Both the position numbers and the translations under genes were made by a program. A DNA stretch of 64,000 nt. It comes from Chamaecrista fasciculata (taxonomy: Eukaryota > Streptophyta > Magnoliopsida > Fabales > Fabaceae). The notes under the pieces were generated by a model. That model was not told the DNA's origin, made no database searches, and saw only the letters and a program-made list of their open reading frames with translations. Shown here in pieces: positions 25,862-36,425 of the stretch (its first letter is position 1; each line of letters starts with the position of its first letter). The DNA is taken from assembly GCA_003254925.1 (NCBI GenBank), contig QANZ01016779.1, positions 35,436-99,435 on the forward strand. The letters are read 5' to 3'.

Positions 25862-26170
25862 TGATAGGGTTGGTCTCGTGGAGACGCAGACCGTAAAAAT
25901 AGTGTCTGAGGTGCGCTTGGTGGTCACCCTATGGAGATAGGAACGACACCAGGTGGGATTTGATCCCCACTGTTTTCCAACAGTGGTATCAAAGGACCAA
26001 ACATATACTCAAACGTTATCACCTTGAGATGGTTGACAGAGGTAATGTCAACATATGTAAAGTAGCAGGCGAGGATAATGTTGTCGATCCTCTTACGAAA
26101 CCTCTAGCACGGGTCGTACATGAACGCTATGTAACGTCGATGGGGATTAAACACATTAATGGATGTTCCT
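25862..26170 (+). pseudogene. Element B RNase H, 3' part, with replacement patch
   Basis: From about 25862 to 25985 the sequence does not match the RNase H seen in element G; it is the patch shared with C and D. From about 25988 the frame RTKHIL... through VAGEDNVVDPLTKPLA to a stop after GCS (26170) is the normal copia RNase H C-terminus. The catalytic middle of RNase H is thus lost. Stop codons (TAA, TAG) occur inside the patch in the incoming frame. Confidence 0.88.
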
Positions 26171-26206
26171 AGTGTAGGAACAGTTTGATTATTGATTGTA
26201 CCTAGT

Positions 26207-26219
26207 GCAAGTGGGAGTT
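26207..26219 (+). other. Polypurine tract of element B
   Basis: GCAAGTGGGAGTT lies immediately before the 3' LTR start TGATGGAG. The same tract is seen in reverse complement beside the 3' LTRs of elements C, D and G. Confidence 0.8.
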
Positions 26220-27490
26220 TGATGGAGATTGTGCCCTAGGGCCAATCATTTTATATGTATGAACATATTGATTGACTAATTTATAGATGATGAATTGAGT
26301 CATTATCATATTATTAGCATGTTTACTGTGATAACAATCCTTGATTAATTATGTGATAATTATTCTAAACTGTCCCTGGTCGATTATTCATGTGGGAATG
26401 TGAATGAACTAAGACCAGCATGACTTCGGTGTATGGAGATACACGCATGAGATGCTTTACAAGAGTCATGGTGCAATTATGTAAGGGGTTACAAGTTGCT
26501 AGACCGACCCGGAGAGTCCTGCATGGGTTTAGTCATGAGCTAGCCTCTCCTGTACACCGGTCACGATGCCCTTAGACTTGAGGTCTTGACTATTCCGGCG
26601 TTGTAGATGTCAAACTGAGGAATGTGGTTGACCAAGAAGGAATTTTGTCCCTAATTAAGTTGAGAGTTATTTAACTAGGCCCCTCGATGAGTCTGTCCAA
26701 GGAATGTGTAGCCACACAGGGAAATGGGACTACCTCAAGGAATCGAGAAAGTTATGGTTTGGATTAGGGATGACTTTACCGTGCCTTATCCATGACCAAA
26801 ATATCGTGTGACAATAGGGATTATGACAAGGTGGTACTAAGGTTAAGTCGTTAATGTTAAAGCGATAACTCACGTGTTTTGGGTAGTCGTGATGGCTTGC
26901 TAGAGTCCGCTCTCGACTTGTGAGTCATAAAGAAGGCTTGCTGCCAACTTCACGTGAGGCCTGCTGGGTCACACACGAGCAGGATCAAGATACCGTATTG
27001 GGACACGAATTAGGGTTAATTCGTGAGTCACTTTTCCCTAGAGAGATTTCGACTTACCCTAATTTCAGAGAGAGGAAGTATACTTTTCCCTAGAGAGAGA
27101 AAAGTTCGACTAAACCCTAAAATTTTAGGGCTTGTGTGTGATCAAGAATTGTTCTTGGTTTGTGCGCCACTCATTCTTGGGTTTCAAGAATTGTTCTTGA
27201 ACATCAAAGATTCGTAGATTGGGTTCCCGTAATCTCTTGGGAAGAAGAGATTGGAGGCTAGCACCTGGGTGTCTGTCAAACTGTTCGTGTGGATCACCGG
27301 CAGAGGAAGGACACGCGTTGCTGTGGACTTCCCAGATTCGCAAGTTTCAAAGCCACCGATTGAAACTTAGGTATACATCTTCCCTTACTAGTATAAACGC
27401 AGTTAGTGGATCCTGGAAGGAAATTATAGGTTATGCGAAATATTAATTTTATGTTTTCTTCCGCTGCGCTCGCTTTATAATTTCCCAACA
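26220..27490 (+). repeat. 3' LTR of element B, internally deleted, 1271 bp
   Basis: Starts TGATGGAGATTGTGCCCTAG and ends CCCAACA. Relative to the 5' LTR it lacks about 85 bp near 26615 and about 850 bp near 27030 (the join is GTGAGTCAC to TTTTCCCTAGAG), which removes the AT-rich middle and the presumed TATA region. It then continues with the purine-rich AGAGAGAGGAAG segment. Confidence 0.9.
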
Positions 27491-28140
27491 GTCATTACCT
27501 GGTTCAGATGAGGCAACTCTAGGTTGAAGGTCGCCTGCAAGTCAATGAACGCACAGGGGTGGCCCTGTGATTCACCTCCGATGCTTAAGTTAGTAAGGGT
27601 TATGAGCTCAATAATGTCAATTGACTGAGTAGAGAGCTTACCTTTTTCCAGTGCAAAGGGCTAACCCTTTATACTGGCTGAGGGTGATCTGGCGGGATCT
27701 TGTCATAAATGCCTAGATGCTCGATTGTGATCTTGGCTGATTTGATTGTGATCTTTGGTTCCCACGTAACTTCCTTTTCTGTGAAAGGTGCCTTGATGAC
27801 CAAGGCGTTATCTGGGAGAGGATCTTTGAGTGATTTGCCTTGATTGACAGTGGATTTTGATAGATCCTTGATTGGTTCCTGATTGACTCAGGGAATGTTT
27901 CCTTATTCCTCGCTCCGTGGGCGCCCATACCCTTCGTGCTTATGGGCGCCCTTGTCCTGGCAAGATGTAGGACGTTCACGACCCTCCCACTTGTCTAATG
28001 GGTATTTGGCGCATTGGGCCAAGGGCATATGTTGCCATTTGGGCCTCCTAATCATTGGGCCTATTATCATAACCTTTGAAACCGTTTAGTTCTCTTCAAG
28101 TGATGTGACGGAAGAGAAATCGGTGTTTAGGAGTGTCCAT
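27491..28140. other. Unclassified moderately GC-rich sequence, possible old LTR remnant
   Basis: Less AT-rich than its surroundings. Phrases such as CTCCGATGCTTAAGTTAGTAAG and a GGGCGCCCATACC...TATGGGCGCCC inverted repeat (about 27908-27950) resemble LTRs of plant gypsy (Tat-type) elements in my experience. I find no domain, and the 88- and 68-codon frames here have no recognisable similarity. Confidence 0.3.
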
Positions 28141-28882
28141 GTTATTAGATAGAAAATGGGTTGGAGGAGATGAAGTTGAGTTCACCAAGAGGAATTGAAG
28201 AGAACATGCAAGGAAAATCTGGCTTTTAAAAACGAAATAGAGTTTACAATTTGAAGTGGGGAGAGAATATCTTAACAGATTTCTCTATAATCACCGAAAA
28301 AATGAGAAACCTAATTAAATGTTAATAATAGTAATACTTAAATTAAATATAATTAGTTAAAATTATTCATAATAAATCAGATGAGAAACCGAAAATCATG
28401 ACTCATAAGGGTTAGTTAGTGATGATCAGTAGGATATTTTAAAGATATTTAACTGTAAATTAAAAAAAACTTATGGAGAAAAATGGTGTAGCTTAAATTA
28501 ATTGAATCACAGTTCGACCAATCTATTTATATTAAATTCCATGAAATATGTAATGGAAAAATCGTACAAAATATAACAATTGTAAATAACTGCTTTAATA
28601 ATTAGAAATTGTCAAAATAATTGCGTTTATAATTAGAAATTTGCTGAAAACGGACCGAAAGTTAAGGAGAGAACAATTTGCTGACATGGCATAGTCATTA
28701 GAAAGTGTTGCATACTAGGGGCAAGACGAGAGGCATGTTACTACAGACTTATAATATTAATAGATTTTTTATAAAATATTTTTTAATTGATATCAGCTTT
28801 AATAGCTAATATATGATGAATTGCTAATTATATGAAGAGGTTCTTTGATGTCTTTCATCAAATATTTCGTTTTTATTTGTTC

Positions 28883-28920
<38 letters not shown>

Positions 28921-29100
28921 CATAAAAATAATAATACAATGATAATAATAATAGTAAATAAATATACATTAAAATATAGAGGAAAGTTTAAAGGAGGATT
29001 CAAAACATTAAATCAATTAAATGAAAATGTAAATATTAAAACGTGGCCAAAGAATCTGAAGCAAATTAATCATTACTTCCTAACTTATTGAACAAGTCTA
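28141..29100. other. AT-rich spacer, no gene seen
   Basis: No convincing reading frame or repeat boundary on either strand apart from the trinucleotide microsatellite at 28883-28919. Confidence 0.6.
28883..28919. repeat. (ATA)n microsatellite
   Basis: About twelve consecutive ATA units, followed by imperfect AAT-rich continuation to about 28960. Confidence 0.95.
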
Positions 29101-29117
29101 GATGGATGGAAGAGAAG

Positions 29118-29235
29118 CTGACACGTCAGTGAGGAAATTGCTTTTCATTTTGCTGTGTCGATTGAAAAAGGGATTTGCTAAGGAAATTACATTCTATAAA
29201 TAGGCATAGAGCTCACTTAGGATCCACACACAAAA
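29118..29235 (+). promoter_or_regulatory. Orphan promoter-like segment (ACGT box and TATA box)
   Basis: A near-palindromic CTGACACGTCAG with an ACGT core, the kind of site bound by plant bZIP factors, lies about 70 bp upstream of TATAAATA at 29195-29202. The expected start would be near 29228-29235, followed by an A-rich leader and a possible splice donor (GTAAGA, about 29343). The downstream transcript is cut by element D at 29609. It could be a host gene remnant, a retroelement LTR or a fossil pararetroviral promoter; no coding sequence tells these apart. Confidence 0.45.
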
Positions 29236-29241
29236 AAGCAA

Positions 29242-29331
29242 GTGAAAGTGATTAACAGAGCACCGATAGTGGGAAAATAGACCGTAGTGAAAGTGATTAA
29301 CAGAGCACCAGTAGTGGGAAAATAGACCGTA
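29242..29331 (+). repeat. 45-bp tandem duplication
   Basis: Two adjacent 45-bp units (29242-29286 and 29287-29331), each beginning GTGAAAGTGATTAACAG, differing at two positions. It lies just downstream of the predicted transcription start. Confidence 0.95.
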
Positions 29332-29608
29332 GAAGGAGACGGGTAAGAAGAAAATAAATATATTTCTTTAAATCTATATCTGATACAACACTTCTTTTAC
29401 CTTACACTATCTCTTCCTTAGCTGGAAATTTCTCTTTCAATATATACCATATTTCTCTTTTATAATTATCCCTACACATGCATATGTATATTTGCAAGTA
29501 AAACATTTCAAGTGGGGCATACTGAAAGCTTGAAACAAAATTTTTCATAATACTTACTGACTAGAACTCAACAACTCAGAGTCTGTTCTTATTGTTCAGT
29601 GTGTGTTG

Positions 29609-31826
29609 TGTTGGGAAATCTCGGAGCAAAACACGCAGCGGAAGCAAAAAGTATAAACCAAAAAAAACTTGCGCTGCCCAAGAATTTCCCATCCTGAGAT
29701 CCGCTTGTTGAATTTAAAACCAGATACGAAAAGTGTTATACCTCAAGCTTTCAATCGGATGGTAAAACTTGGTGAGTCTGAGAACTCCGTTTCCACGTCC
29801 TTCCTCCACCGGTAATCCACACGAACAGTTTCCCGAACACGAGGTGCTAGCCTTCTGTTTCTTTCTCCAAAGAAACCAGGGAATTGAATCTACAGTTGTT
29901 GAACTCAAGAACTCCTTCTTTGAATCCAAGCAAGGTGGTGCAACAATGGAGAAGACAGCAACAAAACTCCTTTTGTTCTTCTTCTCTCAAAAACCCTAAA
30001 GGTAGAACAATTCGAATTTTCACTAACTCTTTAGGAAAATCGAATTTTCTCTCTCTAGCTATGGAGGTGGCGATTTTGCTCTCTCTCTACAAGGAGGAAG
30101 CCAAAATTGCACTTGTGAATTAGGGTTTAGGGCTAGGCGACTTCTTAAGCTCATAATTACCAAAATTATGGAATTTTATAATTATAAAATCATGACATTA
30201 CAATAATATCATATTTTATGACTTGAATATCTAATTAAAATATTACCATAATATTTTAATTCAAATTCAAAATGCTATCTTGGAGAATCAAATGGAAGAT
30301 CAAATCTCCCTTGGGTCCCACAAGATGCCATGCGCCATATGCCTCCCTTTTCCTTTGGAATTTAATAAATCAAAAACATTCCTAACTCTTAGGAAGTCTT
30401 AACCAGCTTATGATCTTCCAATGTTTTTGAATTAAAATATTACCTTAATATATTTAATTCAAATTTTGAATCTTGAATTTAAATTCTTTATTGAATTAAA
30501 ATATTACCCTAATATCTTTAATTCAAATCTTGAATCAAATTCAAATTCAAACTCATGATTCTCCAAAGATCCTGATTTGAGATTTCATCAAATCTTTTGA
30601 ATTCAAATCTTTTGATATCTACATCAAATCTTTTGAATTCAAATTCATGACTTAAATTAATAAAACATTTTTATTAATAAAAATCATCAAAGAGGCTCCA
30701 CCCTCATGCCAATATTAGGGAATTTTAAAAATCAATAATTTCCTAACTTTTAGGAACCTTATCTGAATTATTTTTCCCTAATATTTTAATTGTAAATAAT
30801 TAATCCCCATTAATCATTTAACAATTATTATATTTAAATTTGTCTCACAAATTTAAATACTTCACAACTGTAGAAAATTTAAGACAAGACATAATGTCCC
30901 AGACATTTCCTCTGTGTCTTAAATTAGGCCACCGGAGTGACCCACGAATTACCCTAATTCGTGTCCCTTCAAAAGGTGTTCTAATCCTGCTCGTGTGTGA
31001 CCCAGCAGGCCCCACGTGAAGTTGGCAGTAGGTCATCCCCATGTCCTACAAGTCGTGAGCGGACTCTACCAAACCATCATGACTACCCAAAACACGTGAG
31101 TTATCGTTTTTACCAAAACCGATTTAACCTTAGTACCACCTTGTCACAGACCCTATTGTCACACGATATCTTGGTCATGGATTAGGCATAGGAAAGTCAT
31201 CCATAATCCAAACCTCAACTTTCTCGATTCCCTGAGTAAGTCCCATTTACCAGCGTGGCCACGCATTTCCTTGGACAGACTCATCGAGGGCGCCAGTTAG
31301 ATATCTCTCATTTAATGAGGGACAAAATCCCATCTTGGCCAATCCACATTCCTCAGCACGGCAATCAACCAAACCCGTACTTAGCCCTTATGACTACCCT
31401 GTTACGGGCAGCGTTAGAGGAAGCCAAAGTCTGACAACTGCAACGCCGGAATAATGATGACCTCAGGTCTAAGGCGTCGTTACAGGCGTACAGGAGAGGC
31501 AAGTTGATGACTAAACCCATACAGGACTCTCCGGGTCATGTCCAGCAACTCGTAACCCCTTTACGTAATTGCACCATGACTCTTGTACCAGCATCTAGTG
31601 CATGCATCTCTATGCACTGAGGTCATGCTGGTCTTAGTTCATTTCAAGTTCCCACTTGAATGAGCGACCAGGGACAGTTTAGATTAATTATCTCATAATT
31701 AATCACGGACTGTTATCATAGTAAACATGCTAATAATATTATAACCATTAATTTATCTCCATAAATTAATTAATATGTTTACAACATATTTATAAAATGA
31801 TTGGCCCTAGGGCACAATCTCCAACA
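29609..31826 (-). repeat. 3' LTR of element D, 2218 bp
   Basis: Plus-strand ends are TGTTGGGAAATC and ATCTCCAACA, the TGTTGGAG subtype also seen in A, F and H. The next plus-strand bases GACTCCCACTTGCAC are the reverse complement of the polypurine tract. Confidence 0.92.
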
Positions 31827-34800
31827 GACTCCCACTTGCACTAGGTACAATCATTAATCCAACTGTTCCTACACTAGGAACATTTATTAATGTGTCTAAT
31901 CTCCATCTGACATTACATGACCCTTCATGTAAGACCTGTGCTGGGGTCTCGTATGACATTACTGTTCCTAACATTGTCATAAGAGGATTGGCAACATCAT
32001 CCTCGTCTGCTACCTTATCATATCTTGATATCACCATCTCTAGGTGATCATGTCTGAGTGCATATATATATATATATATATCACTGTCGGAAAATCAGTG
32101 GGGATCCAATCCCATTTGGTGTCTTCCTGTCTCCACAGGATGACCACCAACCACACCTCAGACACTAGTTTTACGGTCTGCGTCTCCACGCGACCAACCC
32201 TTTGTTGTAGAATCAGCAATCGTGCTCCGCTTGGAAACTCTTTCCAACTCACGATGCCATCAGTTCAGGAGAAACACGTATCCATACTGCGATTTAGATA
32301 CATCTTGGTAGGTTTTGGAAAATGGGCACCTGTGTAACCCTTTACACATTAATTCCACCATAAACCAAGAATTCATCCTTAGTTCTTCCTAAGTACTTAA
32401 GGATGCTTATGACAGCGGTCCAATGATACTCAACAGGGTATCGTTGGAAACGGCTTGTCATGTTCAGGGCAAACGACACATCGGTCGAGTACATAGCATG
32501 ACGGATCCTATTGCCAAAGCATAAGGGATGCCACTCATGCGCCCTCGCTTGACAAGTGTCTTGGGACACTGTTTCTTGCTCAGGGTCAATCCTTGATTCA
32601 TCGCCATGAATCCCTCTTGGAGTCTCGCATACTGAACCCCTTCAGTACCTCATCCAAATAAGTACTCTGACTCGATCCAAGAAGTCTACAAGATCTATCT
32701 CCATAGATCTTAATGCCTAGAATATAGGCAGCTTCTCAGTCCTTCAATGAAAACAATTTTCACAACCAAGATTCACAATCTTTAAGGTTGGAATATTATT
32801 TCCAATGAGCAATATGTCATTGACATATAGCACCAAGAACACAATCGTGCTCCCACTAACCTTCTTGTAAACACAAGGCTCGTCAGCGTTTTGTTAAGAA
32901 GCCAAACCCCTTTGACTACCTCATCAAAACGACGATTCCAACTCCGTGATGCTTGCTTCAATCCATAAATGGATTCCCAAAGCTTGAACACCTCTACTGG
33001 TTCCTCTGGACATTCAAACCCCTCAGGTTGTGTCGCACACATCCTCGGGCAGCCTTCCAGGCTGTTTTGACATCCATTTGCCATATCTCATAGTCATAAT
33101 ATGCGACTATGGCAAGCAGGATCCTAATGGTCTTGGCCATTGCGACAGGGGAAAAGGTTTCGTCATAGTCAATGCCATGATGTTGCATAAAACCCTTTTG
33201 CAACTAGCCTCGCCTTGAAGACGTTGACGTTGACATCCATGTCGGTTTTCTCCTTGAAAACCCACCTACACCCTACGGGTTTTACCCCCTCAGGTGCATC
33301 AACCAAGGTCTAACCTTGTTGTTATACATGGACTGCATCTCAACCTTCATGGCTTCAACCCATTTGTTTGAGTTGGGGTATACGATGCCTTCTTGATAGG
33401 TGGTGAGATCACCATGCTCCGTGAGCAACACATCCCTGTTTTCAGTCACGAGAAATCCCCATTTCTCTGGCTGGAAACATGTCCTATCAGACCTTCGTGG
33501 TCCTTGTGTCATTGGAGGAGCATCCACAACACCTTGTGGTTCTTCTCCAGTTTCCGTCTGCGCCTCTGTATTGCCCTGTGGATCTTGAACTTCTTCAAGA
33601 TTCACCTTACTCCCACTGTTTCTTTTGGAAACAAGATCCTTCTCTAAGAAGACCAACTTCTGACTACAAACTCTTTGTTGTCAGATGGGCAGTAAACGTA
33701 GTATCCCCTCGTTTCCTTGGGGTACTCTATAAGCACCTTTTGGGAGATAGTTTATCGTTTTTCCTAACGTAAACTTCACACCCCCAAACTTTGAGATAAG
33801 ACACTATGGGACTCCTCCCATCCATATCTCATATGGTGTCTTCTCAACTGCCTTAGACGGAACACGGTTAAGTGTGAACTCGGCAGCTTCCAAAGCATTT
33901 CCTCAAAAGGATCGCGGAAGATCAGTTTGACTCATCATAGATCGAACCATATCAAATAGAGTTCGATTCCTCCTCTCGGAAACACCATCCCCATGGGGTT
34001 TCAGAATGGGCAAGTCGTGAGACCATCTCACAGCTTCTAAGATGATCAACAAATTCTTGACTCAAATACTCGTCTTCTCGATCGGATCGAAAGACCTTGA
34101 TTTTCTTGTCAAGTAGTTCTCTACTTCACTTTGAAATCTCTATTTCAAAAGACTCCGACTTATGCTTTAATAGGTAGCCCAAGTCAAACCTATTGAAGCT
34201 GTTAGTAAGAGTAACCACCTTTAGCTTGGGTACTCATGGGTCCACATACATCACTATGTATGATCCCCAATAAGTCCGATGCCCTTTCACTGTGGCCAGT
34301 GAAAAGCGCCTTTGTCATTTTTCCAAGTAAACAAGATTTGCAAGCATCATATGATTCAAAATCAAATGAGCTTAGAAATCCATCTCTATGGAGCTTCTCT
34401 AGGCGTTTCTTGTTTATACGGCCTAAACAACAATGCCAAAGGTATGTAGGACTAGATTCGCTAATCTTAATCCTTTTCGTATCGGTGTTATAGATATTGT
34501 TATCGTGTCAATGTTCAAATTTCAAGACGTAACGTTTATCTCGCAAATCACATAAGCAAATAAACATTATCTTTATAAATCGAACACCATTCCTTTTAGT
34601 TAACACATGCGAAAACTTTCTTATCAAATAAGAAAGAGAAGCATTGTTTTAAAGAAGGTACATGATAACAATAAGATAAGCCCAGAGGGCTAAACAAGCT
34701 CGCATGTTCCCACAGCAACAGCAGCAACCCTTGCTCTATTGCCCACTCGTAGGTTCATCTCGCTTCTGTTAAACTTTCTACTGTCTCTAAGACCCTTCAC

Positions 34801-35448
34801 ATCAAATGTGAAAACCACATGTTGTATCCAATACCCAAGCGGTTATAGTAGACAAGTGAACGTCTATAACGAAGATATCAAAAGTAGAGATCTCATCTCC
34901 TTTTATTCTTTTGATCTTCCATATACAATTTGCAATTTCTCAAAAGCCAAATTGCATCCTTTGAAAGCCTTGCTTTCTTGGCAGGTAGTGGGTTAGGCTC
35001 AGCCGCTGGCTTGGTCTCACCAAACTCGGTGTCTCCCTTCCTCTTTCCTAAGCCCTTCCCTTTCCCTGGTTTTGGAACGTTTCCCTGAGATGTGTGACCA
35101 TCTCAACAGCCGACAATATTCCCTTGTTCAACTCCTTGAAATATTGTGGCTAGCATCAGGCAAGAAACGTCCACAGAGTCATCGAAGTGCTTCTCCAAGC
35201 AGTTCTTTGAGCTCTTTGAGCGTCCTTGGCATGCTCTTCAGGGGAGGGACTTCTAGGACATAAAATTTCCTTTGTTGGGTGAGAACAAATCTCAAATTAC
35301 AGAACCAATCTAGGAAGTCAGCAGCTTCCTTCGTTGGGTTGAGAACTTTTCTCAAATTACAATACCAATTAAGGAATTTTGTCCTAGACATCTTGTCTTT
35401 CTCAAGGACAGATCGCAGTGATAGTGATGAACTGTTATTTGTTGCCAT
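31827..35448 (-). pseudogene. Copia gag-pol of element D, fragmented
   Basis: Gag starts at ATG 35448 with SLRSVLEKDKMSRTKF but contains a local duplication of the FLDWFCNLR segment and a large internal loss up to the Lys/Gly-rich tract near 35060. Protease and pre-integrase zones (about 34980-34230) and integrase (about 34120-33700) are recognisable but frameshifted. RT is partly readable (33203-32782, with DYDETFSP and the IYGLKQASRSWN motif). A frame at 32569-32342 is the RT C-terminus. RNase H carries the shared patch at 32082-32200, next to a (TA)n run. Unlike A and B it keeps an Arg codon (CGA) before the integrase SDR motif. Confidence 0.87.
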
Positions 35449-36425
35449 TGATTCTACAACTTAAGATATGAAAAGTTTTAAATAGCAGGAATATATCCAC
35501 CATTTTATAAACCCAGTAAAATTTATTATTGGTGGCTAAGACCCATATTTCACCAAAGTTTACCGTCGCAGAGGGCGATCATGCACCCTTTGGTTATTTA
35601 GGTAGGTTACTCTTTACCAATCACATCCTATGTGACTCTTAGATCTTTATGGGACTGTATCATCATATGATACGGCATGTTTATACCATCTAATGCCTTG
35701 AGGTCCAAAACCGTTTTGATAACCCCATTAAGTCACACAATAAAACTTGTGAATGGCAAGGCCCAAACGACGAGGCCGAAGCCCAGCCCCATATCATCAA
35801 GGCCTCACTTAAACACGTGTCGCGATGGGCGATCACCGCATTTAATGATCCAAGACTTCTATGGGCATCGAACTGAAAACCCCCCATTCACCCGTGTCTC
35901 CTTAAGGTCAAGGTAGATACGTGTCGCGGAGGGCGATCACTGCTCTACGATGAACGAGATTTTCAACAGGGTGTTTTATTGATGGCATTAAAACTTAAGA
36001 TTTTCTAAAAGGGTTTGATTTAAAAAAAGTTTCGTTTTATAGTTTAATTTTAAAACACCTTTTAAAATTAAACGAGTCATGCCACATGTTTATCACCCCA
36101 TGTATCACATACATATATAAACATGTGCACGGGTCTTGCATCATATGCAAAATCCCACGCTCGTATCGTATACGTAGTTGTTGCGCCAAAACGGGGTAAA
36201 TAGCATGTTAAAATCGCGTCCTAAACATACATCTAGCGCTTTGTATCACATACAAACTAAATGTAAAACAAATATATATCGTGTTTAGATATGGCCCACC
36301 TATCCTAATAATTCTCTCAAGCCAATGAGAGAATTTTTCTAAAAAGAAAAGTAAAATTACAAGAGAGTAAACCCCAGTTACATTGAGGTATAAATTGAAA
36401 AGTAAAATTACATCGGATAGAGGGA
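35449..36425 (-). other. Element D leader, truncated
   Basis: It has the three GC-rich motif copies (about 35565, 35818 and 35924) and matches elements C and A until about 36425. Confidence 0.75.

Larger units (their letters stand above)
10181..27490 (+). mobile_element. Ty1/copia LTR retrotransposon, element B, split by element C
   Basis: Plus-strand order: truncated 5' LTR (10181-12031), tRNA-Met primer site, leader, damaged gag-pol (13340-16564), then a nested minus-strand copy (16565-25856), then the end of RNase H (25862-26170), a purine tract and the 3' LTR (26220-27490). The first 300 or so bases of the 5' LTR lie to the left of element A, outside the window, consistent with A having landed in this LTR. 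Confidence 0.92.
29609..36425 (-). mobile_element. Ty1/copia LTR retrotransposon, element D, 5'-truncated
   Basis: The 3' LTR (29609-31826) is followed, in reverse, by polypurine tract, patched RNase H, RT, integrase, gag and part of the leader. Similarity to element C's leader ends at about 36425; the rest of the leader, the primer site and the 5' LTR are missing, so no target-site duplication can be checked. It was probably truncated after insertion by deletion or recombination. Confidence 0.9.

Noticed and set aside
27908-27950. GGGCGCCC inverted repeat as a terminator or small RNA
   Set aside because: No U-tract or promoter, and eukaryotic context; most likely part of an old repeat.
28883-28960. 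Possible CRISPR-like or satellite array
   Set aside because: Simple ATA microsatellite, with no spacers or long unit.
32044-32337. 97-codon plus-strand frame with Ile/Tyr run
   Set aside because: Created by a (TA)n run and the antisense of element D's patched RNase H.
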